Shown here: in pieces, positions 42,839 through 52,439 of the stretch
Position numbering within the stretch: the first letter of the stretch is position 1
Layout of the letters: each line of letters opens with the position of its first letter
Assembly (NCBI RefSeq): GCF_018143015.1
Contig: NC_054748.1
Location: 11,398,967-11,462,966, forward strand
DNA: 64,000 bases
Direction: 5' to 3'
DNA from: Lytechinus variegatus
Lineage: Eukaryota > Echinodermata > Echinoidea > Temnopleuroida > Toxopneustidae
The notes under the pieces: model-generated
What the model saw: only the letters and a program-made list of their open reading frames with translations
The model's database searches: none
Told to the model about the DNA's origin: nothing
Translations under genes and position numbers: made by a program

Positions 42839-42891
42839 TTTTCTGTAATAAAAACAGTTTGTGTAGATGGCAAGAATATGTATTTCCCCAT
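40264..42891 (-). CDS. Endonuclease / reverse-transcriptase polyprotein of LINE-1 (5-prime truncated)
   Basis: 875 codons without a stop; the first ~16 belong to LINE-2 read in another frame. The apurinic-type endonuclease lacks its N-terminus but keeps MGDFNVDLL (about residue 74) and SDHLPIF (140). The reverse transcriptase has YRPISILP (444), FGFRRSHSTD (about 480), DLSKAFDTLDH (515), GVPQGSILGPLLF (571) and the catalytic FADD box (602). The C-terminal domain ends GPDVWNSIP. Such proteins copy their own RNA at a nicked target. This copy is unlikely to move because its endonuclease N-terminus and 5-prime region are missing, but its open frame suggests a recent insertion. There is no host function. 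Confidence 0.88.
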   Translation of the reverse strand: MGKYIFLPSTQTVFITEKSCRQQILCIEVDLPSDKNMIVCIVYRPPQTDIDNFLTGIELLLTDINASGKSVCIMGDFNVDLLTENANTLRFQNILESNALCAMINKPTRITDRSSTLLDNIFVKTTKGYSQSGLFFSEISDHLPIFCMLYDIHSNKYNKAKVILKRKFTESNISSLRDACQEDNWEDVLECHDVEQAYESFSKIFHHHLDKTIPLVRINNRSKGKRPWITKGILQSIKRRNVLYKKSVKKPSQEHVEKYKKYRNKLTSIIRSSRSLHYSRQFENARGNMPLTWNVVRDILCKRNKSEPATKFVHKDKEFTSDNDIANGFNSYFVNIGPDQAKKITPVEVNYKEYLQDRSESSIFLKPADHLEILNIVKSLKNSRSSGHDEISSELLKQIIGSVLTPLLHICNLSILTGVFPSSLKLAKVIPVHKKESMTVISNYRPISILPSCSKILERIVYNRLIAFLDKNHLLNPNQFGFRRSHSTDLALLKFYDYVSSSLANREHVIGVFMDLSKAFDTLDHSILLYKLQHMGVRGVALNWFTSYLSNRRQYTCYNYSNSGISVLRCGVPQGSILGPLLFLIYINDICLVSNTLNYILFADDTSVFLSHRDIDILENTINVELPKLSNWFRSNMLSLNVRKTNYVHFKGRKSCADHDLRLKLDNALLERQTSTRFLGVYINDQLNWNDHMKHISKPISRNIGILYKVKYLVPYKILYFLYNTLILPYVSYCNILWATSTSVTNPILLLQKKAIRICAGVGYRDHTRPLFIKLQCLTVDDVHFLQTSLFMYRFNAKMLPTCFSNMFQQNNTIHTYHTRQASNMHLYNPRTLLAHKSVRHYGPDVWNSIPTSIRNILSVHSFKNAVKRILVSKM

Positions 42892-43042
42892 ATTGAGTTA
42901 CAATAGGTCAAATGTGATAAAATGAAAGCGTTATAAAGAGTAATTAAAATGTGTTTTGGCAAGTCATATTTGAGTCGATTTAAAATTCCAATAAAACGAG
43001 AAACCTTATTACAGATAAAATTAATATGAACATCCCAACTTT
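42838..43042 (-). mobile_element. LINE-2, upstream half (RT thumb region)
   Basis: The minus-strand frame reads SWDVHINFICNK, then SRFIGILNRLKYDLP, then LTYCNSIWGNTY and LFLLQKKA. This is a typical LINE segment just downstream of the catalytic core. It breaks off after LLQKKA, and LINE-2 resumes at 39799 with IRICMGSDY, exactly where LINE-1 has QKKAIRIC in its own homologous segment. The 5-prime end at about 43042 is a truncation. Confidence 0.75.
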
Positions 43043-43874
43043 ATCTTTTGTCGCTGCACATCTATGTCTTGTTTTCGCGTCATTGATATGAAATTTTGAA
43101 TATCTCTAAAGTTTCTTAATCAAAAGGAAGCGCTTAATATGAGCGAAATTACACATTTTTTCCGAAATAAATCACAAAGGTTTCCGCGCTTCGCGAGCAT
43201 GGAAAATGTCCAAAGACCTTATAATAATGTCCCTCTTCTAGCTTGCATCATCCCTTTCACATTTTGAGCTCGTTTTTCTTCTTAATCGAGTTATATATAA
43301 TCTAAGAAATGTCAAATTTAGAACAGACTAAAGTTTCAGAGATTTATTTTTTTATCATTTTGTGTGAAGGAATGTAGCGCCTATTTCCCGCCTGTATAGC
43401 CTATATACCGTCTTCTACTCTTTTTTGCGACTTGAGTTAAGACATGTAATGTGAATACACTTTTTTACAATCAAATCTGATGTGATCAAGGTAGGGATAA
43501 TCATTTCTGTTCTCTATTTCTATAAAACTTTTTAAGCTTCCACGCTTCGCGCGGTAAGAGGAATTATTTCAAATTCTTCAATTTTTTCCCTAATTTTTGG
43601 GGCGCTCATAATTTCTTTCGAAAGCAATTTTGTTTTAATCATACCAAGTCAATGTTCGAGTTGTCGAGTTGATAAGGATACTAGAGACGCAAAATATCAT
43701 TTTGATAATTTGAATTTGATGAGATATCGAAAACCTCGCGCTCCGCGCGGGAGAAACTATTATTATTCAAGTTATCATAATTATTCATACACAGCTTGCA
43801 AGAAAAGTGGAGGGCTGCGCATATACCATTATACTTCATTCCCCGAACCCCCCCCCCCCCCCCCCCCCCCCCCC

Positions 43875-44035
43875 CACACACACACGTTGCATAAACATTT
43901 TTACCTGAGAAAACTCTGGTAAAAACTGAAAACTAAGGTTAGTCTGATTTGTGCCATTGACTTTAACACAGGGCAAAAACTTTGGTAAAAACAACCTGAG
44001 TTTTCTAAGGTCAAAAGTTTTATGCAACGGGCCCT
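43875..44035. mobile_element. Palindromic MITE with GTTGCATAAA ends beside a poly-C run
   Basis: The left arm CGTTGCATAAACATTTTTAC pairs with AAAAGTTTTATGCAACGGGC, and inner arms GAGAAAACTCTGG and CCTGAGTTTTCTAAGG also pair. A ~25-base poly-C tract precedes it. Confidence 0.5.
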
Positions 44036-44204
44036 GTGCTAGTTGGGAAGCCAAATGTGTTATCATATCATACATGTGTTCATCTTTCTCTATTCTTAAA
44101 TGGTGTAAACAACTATTCTCATTTATTTGAGAGTATATAAAAACGAATTTATAAAACAAACCTACAGGCTACACTGGTTGAGAATTTGTGTCACAATTAG
44201 CTAT

Positions 44205-45716
44205 CGATATTCAGCTATCTATAAGAAAGGGGACAAGAGTTTACCATCCAACTACCGCCCGATCTCTTTGACCATCATATGCTGTAAGATCCTAGAGCAT
44301 ATCATCCACAGCACCATAATGGGCCATCTTGATGTTCATAAGATTCTCACTGATGTGCAACATGGCTTCAGGAAGGCAAGATCTTGTGAGTCCTAGCTGA
44401 TCCTAACTGTGGACGACCTTGCTCGCAACATCGACGCATGTGTCCAGACTGATGTGATTCTGCTTGACTTTGCCAAGGCTTTTGACAAGGTGCCCCATCC
44501 TCATCTTTTACGTAAGCTAGAGTACTACGGTCTCTCCGGCAGCCTCTTGACGTGGATCAGAAATTTCCTTCATGGCCGTACTCAGCGTGTAGTAATTGAC
44601 GGGGAAAGTTCCGACATTGCACCAGTAACCTCAGGTGTACCCCAGGGCAGTGTACTTGGGCCGCTCCTTTTCCTGGTCTACATCAACGACCTTCCCAACT
44701 GTGTCTCCGATGGCACCAATGTCAAGCTCTTTGCCGACGATACCATGGTGTATAGGGCCATCAACAGCCATGATGATGCAGTTCAGCTGCAACAAGATCT
44801 AAATGCACTACAAGAATGGGAAAGGAAATGGCTAATGGAATTTCTTCCCGGGAAATGCCAGGTTCTTCATGTCTCCAAACGGAAGAAAAAAGACCGACAT
44901 AGCCATACATATACAGTCCATGGAACTGAACTAAAGCCTGTTGAATCTGCCAAGTACTTGGGCGTTGAGATTTCGAGTGATCTCTCCTTTGACAGACACA
45001 TTGACAACATTACCAAAAAGGGAATGAAGACACTTGGCTTCTTAAGGAGAAACTTGCCCGGTAAGTCATGCTCCAAGGAAACCAAAGCTGCCTGTTACAA
45101 CACACTTGTTCGGCCTATCGTGGAGTACGCAAGTTGTGTGTGGGATCCCCACACCAGCAAAGCCATTTCCAAGGCAGAATCTGTGCAACGGAGTGCAGCT
45201 CGCTATGTGATGAACAATTACTCAAGACGATGTAGCGTCACAACCATGATTGATGCGCTTCAGTGGAAGACCCTGCAACATCGTAGAGCAGTGTCAAAGC
45301 TTACTATGATGTACCGAATCACCAACCATCTGATTGACATCCCCGACGACCAGTTGGTACCGCTCAACACTCCAACCAGAGGCCACAGCAAGAGATCTCT
45401 AATCCCACGATCACGCACATCACTACTGAAGGATACGTTCTTCCCAAACACCATCCGTTTGTGGAACGGTCTACCTGAAAATGTGGTCATCTCACCATCG
45501 ATCGACATCTTCAAGACACGAGTCAGAGATGTCGTCTTAAACTAACTCAAAATATGAGAACAATTTGTATATAGTGTATATGCGTTCGTTTTTGGACTTA
45601 TTTTCATCGAGCTTTGCTACGAGCAACACGTTTAATTAGCCGATAGACAACCAACTGTTGTGCGACGATACTCCGTGGAGGTTTATGCACACTACTGGAA
45701 GAAGAAGAAAACCACA
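44205..45716 (+). pseudogene. LINE-3: 5-prime-truncated non-LTR retrotransposon with a premature stop
   Basis: The frame starts mid-protein at SNYRPISLT, reaches QHGFRKARSCES, hits TAG at 44394-44396, then continues in the same frame for 378 codons. Later landmarks are LLDFAKAFDKVPH, GVPQGSVLGPLLF, the catalytic LFADD, KYLGVEI and the C-terminal LWNGLPENV. It lacks the endonuclease and the RT N-terminus. The 3-prime UTR ends in GAAGAAGAAGAAAA (about 45698-45712). Its sequence differs clearly from LINE-1 and LINE-2, so it is a separate CR1/Jockey-like family. Confidence 0.85.
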
Positions 45717-48700
45717 GACCAGATTAGACTCAAGTTCAGAATACGGGCCTATATCAGGGGCCCCGGAAGCGAGGGGAGAGGGGCTTCAGCCCTCCCTTCA
45801 AAACTATGTACAAAAACATAAAAATGACCATATATATATGATTGTGATTTTTTGCATGGGCAGCCCCCCCCCCCCCCCCCCTTGAAAACCTTTCCGCGGC
45901 CGCTGTATCTGAAGCTGCATTTCCCCCTTCCACATCCATTGACGATGATCCTTATAAATTTAAAGCTTCCTTCCTTTTGTCATGTCATTTACACAAAAAA
46001 TTCGTGACATAATGACGTCACAATAGCTTCATATCATGTATGTTTACACAAAAAGTTCGTTCACCTATCAATATGTATGCGCATAAATTTGACGAATGCA
46101 AAACTTACGCGCGCGCGTGTCCAAAAGGGGGAGTCCCCGTCTCGCCGAAATATGCACACAGTGCGCAGGCGCCTGAAAGAAAGGGAAATTCCCGGAATTC
46201 GTACGCATTTAACGGGCTGTATGAGCCAATGGAGGAGGGATAATCTGACAACTGTTAACTTCTCAGACTTGTCAAATATTTTCGAAAGGCCCCCAGATGC
46301 CTATTAGTTGTATAATTTTTCTTTTAATCCATATTCGGCTCTCATGGTTGTCACGGTTGTTTTATAGTAATTTCTAACTGGGGTGATTCCATACCATAGG
46401 GGCCCGGAAAAATGGGAGGGGACTGGGTGCATGGGCTTCAGCCGCCCCCATCTTTTTTCTGAATTTTGGTCAGCCCCCCCCCCCTAGACGGCCTGGCTCA
46501 TAAAACGCATTTATTCTTCTAACCCTCTGGCTAATTTTGTGATGGCACGCCCGAGATGGTTTCTGACAATTCGCCTCCCCCCTCCGAAAAAAACACACAC
46601 TTTCACTGTCTCAGAAATTGAAAATTATACCTTAGCATTCACATCACATGACATTGTCATTCATCATGAATGATTGAAATTTAAAATGGAAATAATGTAG
46701 AATGACTTGGATCCACTTAGCGCCGTCATAATCTTCAAAACTTTAACATTTTTTTAATATTTTTTTTTCCTCACTTTAAATGTTTCTCTCATTTCCCGAT
46801 GGACTTGCTTCTTGGGGCATATCTCTATCCCTACTCGTTATCTTCTTATTCATTATTGATTTATTCATTAATAAAAATATACTTGAAACTTATTAATGGG
46901 GATACATATAAACTCCCCACAATTAATATAATTCAAGTTTATTTAATTGATTTCAAATTCAAACATAACGGATTATAATCAAGTAAAATTTAAAAAGTCA
47001 TCAAAAAGTTACATTGATAAATCAACATTTTTAACAATTAACAGAGTCACAAATTAAACAATGCCCCCAAAAGACAAACATAACAAAAAATAAATGATAT
47101 ATGCCGTAAGAAACTGGTTGACTCTCGATTATCTGTCAATTTACAGGGCATAATCATCTATCACATAGCACTAATTATGCAGGTATTATCGGTTCTAATT
47201 ATCATTTGTCATAATTCGTGAAATATTTGTTATTGCGTTTCAGATTTAATTTGAGGCCATGCTGGATCGCAAATCATACATTTATATTTACTCCAGTGAT
47301 GCATATTTTAATTACATCCGTCTTTTGGCGCTAACAAAAACTCAATTTTTTTAAACATTATTGTATTGAATGAAATTTGGTATTTCGTCTGTTATCTTGT
47401 CAATCAAATTAGTACGGGGATTATCGAGATTTCTGCATTCGGTAATAAAGAGATATTCATCTTACACATCAAGACGACGGATTCAGTTGTTCGATAATTA
47501 ATTTATTATCGATTATTCTGAGTTTGATGAACGTTGTAATTCTATTTTTGTCAATACCCAACTTGGGGAGTAATTATTTTCTAATTCATGATTTATGATA
47601 TTTTTATATTTTTATTGTATTAATTTCTTCAAGACCGAATTTCTTTCCAATATATCTCTCTTTAAATTTGTCAACTATAGTGCTTTTGCTAGACATTTTA
47701 CCAACTGGGATGTATTCTGATTTTTACAGTGAGAGTTGTTTTATTTTCTAATCCGTCGATCCATAATAAGTCATTGATAATGCATGTACTTGTGTATAGA
47801 TCTTTATTATGGTGCAAAAACCTAAAAACAGATATGATATTGGGTATCGATCACTTTCAGATAAGACTGTATGATTTCTGGCACTTTTATTTAAGCCCAG
47901 TGTATCTTTTGAATATTTTTGGTATTACATTTATCATATGATAAGTTTTCTTTTTGTCATGAAGAATCTTTATACTGATCCCTAGCCTTCAGAATTGTAC
48001 AGAAGAATGGGTTTAGTGCATGCATAGAATATTTTGAAGTTTTCTACTATAAAGATTTTGGGGATATTGCTTTTTTCGTTAACTTTATGCTTGACTGCTG
48101 CGGAAAAGGCTCCAGTCCAAATATGTTTTGAATGTACTTTCTAAATTTGTGTCCCGTAAATTCATATATCTTTTCATCGATCAAAGATCATTATTTTAGT
48201 CTTTTCAGCATTAATATTTAAGTCACATTCGTCACATATAAGAAGAGATCGAAAGCCAAATGAATAGTGAATTAAAAGAAATAATGATAATAATAAAATC
48301 CCTCTAGAAATAGACTGATTTCAGTTCCGTTTCAGTTTGGGCCAAGCCTATACAGTGCGTATAAAAAAAACGGGACAGTTTTGAAAAGTCTTTACAAAAT
48401 TTGTTTCAAAATATTATATCTATATTTTGATGTTAATAAATACTCTGCGATCTTATATGCCATTTAAAAATAAATTTTGTTCATGCTTGAGCGAACACGG
48501 GACGTTTTTGTCGGGGGATCAAAAAGAGGATTGCGCTAAAATGGCAGAAATTACAAATTTGATGATTATAGACTTTTGGCTAATCAGCAGACTTTCTCTT
48601 TCTCTTTTCATTATCTTTGCCATAATTTTTGAATGGTGCTGTCAAATTTCATTTATAAATTTATGTATTTACCTGAATTATTTTCTTTTTCATTCAAACT

Positions 48701-49500
48701 TCTTTTACCTTTGTATATTTCCTTCATAAGAAAAGAAGACTTTTGTCAACCCAAGTGAGAAGAATTGCATTATCAATTGGGAGAATTTGTAATCATTCAA
48801 ATCATTTTGGTATACCTATAAAACACATGAATCCTATATTTTCAAGGTTTATGTGTTTGACACTTGACAGGACAAACAGGAAAGGATATGGCAATGGTAT
48901 ATTCAGTAAATTTTGAAGGAGCAAGATATGGCAGATCGGGTAAAATGTATCAAAAAGTTGTGAAGCGAGCAAGCAAAAATTTCCACTTTTTCATTAAAAT
49001 ATCAAATTTTGTGATCTTGACATAATATTCAGAAAATGATATCATATTTCACTTTCTATGTTTTCTGTTATTTTTCTTTCCACTTTTTTTGTCATGATTT
49101 TTTTTAATTGGGGAGGAGCACCCCGAGCCCCCAGCCATCAGTATGCCACTGTTCAGAGGCACCATAACCTTTGTAGCACACAATGAAAGGATTTGAAAAA
49201 AATGCAGGGGTCAATTGCGCACTCAGCTCAGAGCTCGGCCGGGGGGACCCCTTACATGTAACGCAGGGGTGAAAAATGCAGGGCCAGTTAAGATTGGCAC
49301 TTCCTCTCATGAGCCGGAAATGTGGAATGGAGTTCTGAAAAATTGAGGTAAATATGTGATAAAATTCAGTAGTATCATATCAGGACCGTGAGTAGTAATA
49401 ATCGTTTTTACTAGACGTGCACGTCTATTTGCATCGACTTTCATGTGTGACTTTGGATTTGATTTGTGCTGTGATGCGAGCGTGAACTCGGTAATGTAAG
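45717..49500. other. Intergenic, repeat-rich and AT-rich
   Basis: No gene is supported. Two fragments of one poly-C-containing repeat are visible: GGGGCCCCGGAAGCGAGGGG near 45759 and GGGGCCCGGAAAAATGGGAG near 46399, each followed by GGGCTTCAGCC and a poly-C run. 46600-49100 is AT-rich with no clear structure. The 76- and 100-codon frames show no domains. Confidence 0.4.
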
Positions 49501-49740
49501 TCAACAGTGAGTGCCATGCTTGCCGCGCCGCGCCGGTGGCTTTGGAGTGGAGTGTTCGACCGACTCGACACTGCTGCAGCCGATCAGAGTTCGCTGGCCT
49601 GTTGAGTATGCACTGGAAGTATTGTTGAGTTTGCTATAATCATTCAGAGAATGATGTGTAAAATATGCTGCCTGTTTTGTTCACATTGTGAAAGCCAAGG
49701 ATATTTGCATTTTTGTTATACAGCTCAGGATGGAGACTGA
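49500..49740 (+). promoter_or_regulatory. GC-rich patch, possible promoter or non-coding first exon of the MGAT4 gene
   Basis: GCCGCGCCGCGCCGGTGGC near 49524 and CTGCTGCAGCCGATCAGAG near 49571 stand out in AT-rich surroundings, 2.8 kb upstream of the start codon. The coding exon has an acceptor-like TTGTATTTCAG ending at 52235, implying an upstream 5-prime UTR exon. Linking the two is inference. Confidence 0.25.
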
Positions 49741-49795
49741 AGAGAAAATAAACGAAAGTGAAAATAAACAAATTTGAACTACCGATACTAATAGT

Positions 49796-50441
49796 GGTAA
49801 TCCTCTGTTTTAGGGGTCCAAATTATTTTAGGTTGCTAACTTCAGGCAAAAGTCACAAATGCACTTACAATGAGAATAAGTCGTCCGCAAGCTAAAGGCC
49901 GTGAACGTACGAGCGCGCTCGATCGCCCATCGGCCTGGCTGGTCAATTGACTGCACTCCCGGGGAGTCAAGGCGAAAGGTGGGGGGGATCCAATAGATAC
50001 ATATATATTGCTATATAACACCTCTGTTTGAGGGGATTTTATTTAAGGGGTGCTATACAAAGCAATACATATCTGCTAACCCAACCCCTTGTGCCCCCCT
50101 TTAATATCGGACAGGTTCATCCCCTCTTGCCACCACTCTTTCTCCTTGCTACCAATGTCATCATGCCCTAAATGCCCCCAATGCCACAATTAATATCCCC
50201 TCAAACAGAGGAGGTGATATATAGCAATATATATGTATCTATTGGACCCCCCCACACCTTTCGCCTTGACTCCCCGGGAGAGGAGTCAATTGACCAGCCA
50301 GGCCGATAGGCGATCGAGTGTGCTCGTACGTTCATGGCCTTGTAGCTTGCGGACGACTTATTCTCATTGTAAGTGCATTTGTGACTTTTGCCTGAAGTTA
50401 GCAACCTAAAATAATTTGGACCCCTAAAACAGAGGATTACC
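49796..50441. mobile_element. Foldback DNA element with ~245-bp arms and 8-bp target duplication
   Basis: CTAATAGT lies at 49788-49795 and again at 50442-50449. The arms (49796-50040 and about 50193-50441) are near-perfect inverted copies, from GGTAATCCTCTGTTTTAGGG to CCCTAAAACAGAGGATTACC, around a ~150-base loop. No transposase frame. The 8-bp duplication points to hAT-type mobilisation. It lies upstream of the MGAT4 coding exons. Confidence 0.85.
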
Positions 50442-51440
50442 CTAATAGTCAATACCATTTTATTTCATGTAGAACTGAAAGCCATATTGATTTCAAAACT
50501 TTCAAACTATGATAGGGTTGCCCTTTTAATTTTAGGGCTTTGAGGTTTCATGCTGTATTCTTCAGGCTTAATGTAAAATGCAATTTGAAGAGATAAATTC
50601 AAATTATTTGACCAACAAGATAGTTTTACAAATTATTTTGGTGAAACAGTTAAAAAATGTGAGAATTGGAAAATACATTTGAGAATTAGTGTATAATTAA
50701 AGGTTAAAAAAACCCAGCCATTCATTGTTTCACTTGAATTTATGAATTCTTGTTGCTGATTCTTCCGTTCTTCAGATAAAAAATAAAGGTGTATAATCCA
50801 CTCTGAAATAGTTTTATAAATTCAAAATGTTCCTTCAATGTGATATGACTGAGAGATTTCCAATATTAGTTTATACACAGGATAGCAATCTTATTTGTCG
50901 AGTTGTGACGCCTATCTCCTAGCTAGCTGAATTTCATGGATCCAAGTCTCAGAAGGGGTGGACTGGGTTGATGTCTTTGTTTTTTAAATGTTTTCTTTGT
51001 CCTTATTTTACTGTGTACTTTAAAGAGAAATACCAGTAGTTGCAGTAAACACTGATTTCATAAGAAAGTCTGTAAAACCAGGTTTAATTGTCGGTATATC
51101 AGCGAGGATCTAGATCTGGTACAGTTACTTAAACTGAACTTTGTGAAATCTTGAAATCTACGCTGAAAAATGTTCACACTGAAGATCACCAACGCAGATA
51201 GGCACACGTGGGACAGTGTATTGCTGGAATAAAGACCAGACGGAAGTGACTGAATCCACGCTTATTTTGCTTATTTCTCAGCAATTACACAATTTCTTCC
51301 AGAATCCTTTGGCACATATTTTTATTCATAAAACAGAGACTTGGGTGGTCATTATATTAGATTCTGTAAAAAGTCATTTTGAGATCGTTACCAGAACTGG
51401 AATTTATCTTTGATATAATGAATTTGGAAATAATACTTAA

Positions 51441-51925
51441 AAGGGGAAGTTCACCCTGAAGAAAAGTTTGTTGTAAAAATAGTAAAAAATATTGGTGAAT
51501 GTTTGAGGAAATTCCATTAAAGATTAAGAAAGTTATATTAGAATTTTAAGATTTGGATTTGTGACATCATAAATGAGCAGCTGCCCTATATGTTGTGTGA
51601 TATAACATACATAAATTTCAATTTTTCAATGGTTCATATTTTTGTTTTCTTGTTAGGAACGGATATGAAATGATTTGTTTGTTGATACTGTATACTGAAG
51701 ATGCAGTAACTGTAAAAGCCATTTTCAATTTTCTGAGAAATTACATTTCATTGATATTTTACCATACAATGTGTAGAAAAGCTGCTCGCATATGACATCA
51801 CTATTCAAATAATTAAAATTCTAATAACTTTTTTATTCTTTGAAGGATTTTTCTCAAACCTCCGGCAATATTTTTGCCATTTTTACTTTACAAGTAAACT
51901 TTTTTGTCCTGGTGAACTTCCCCTT
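51441..51925. mobile_element. Palindromic element with AAGGGGAAGTTCACC ends
   Basis: The left end AAGGGGAAGTTCACCCTGAA mirrors the right end CTGGTGAACTTCCCCTT, and subterminal arms also pair. The left flank is TTAA; the right flank TCAA may be its decayed copy. It belongs to the same broad TTAA-flanked class as 36713-37258. It lies upstream of MGAT4 coding exon 1. Confidence 0.6.
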
Positions 51926-52235
51926 CAATTGGAATGAAAGCCAAAAGTGGTAGAATGATTGCATGATATAGGTGAAATCAAGCAACAATTTTATGGAACA
52001 GAAATTCATTCATTTTAAGTGTCCAGAAAATTCAGTGTGACCTTTAACTGTTGTCCAAACAATCCCAGAAGTTTTTCTTTGTTGGTGCCATTGATACTTC
52101 TAGAGGCCATCTGTTAGAAGTTTGATTTTCCTTTCACTCGATTCATTGCTCTCTCTCTCTCTCTCTCTTTGTCTCTCCCTCTCTCGCGCTTTCAATCTCT
52201 TTCATTGTATAAACAGTTTGATTTGTTGTATTTCA

Positions 52236-52439
52236 GATTGGTCCACTAAATACATGATGTGACAAACGTCAACTTGAAAAATGAAAGGCATGATACAGTC
52301 ACTTCTCCATACGCTCCTGTGCTCTCTCCACTCAACAAGATGCCACGCCCAAGACTACTTCACAAACTTCTTTATGCTGGCGTAATCGTTTTGTGCATTG
52401 TGAGTTGCTGGAATGCACGTTTGCTTTATACGGTAAAAG
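52236..52439 (+). CDS. MGAT4: MGAT4 coding exon 1 (membrane anchor) with probable 5-prime UTR part
   Basis: A splice acceptor TTGTATTTCAG ends at 52235, so the exon probably begins at 52236. ATG is at 52340, giving MPRPRLLHKLL and the hydrophobic anchor. The donor AAAG|GTATGC at 52440 leaves phase 1, which fits exon 2 (GAT after the joining G). An out-of-frame ATG at 52257 stops at once. Confidence 0.75.

Noticed and set aside
43681..44159. Frames with long Gly or Pro runs
   Set aside because: They translate a poly-C/poly-G run beside a MITE.
48427..48729. 100-codon hydrophobic plus-strand frame
   Set aside because: AT-rich sequence yielding Phe/Leu/Ile codons; no start context, homology or splice sites.
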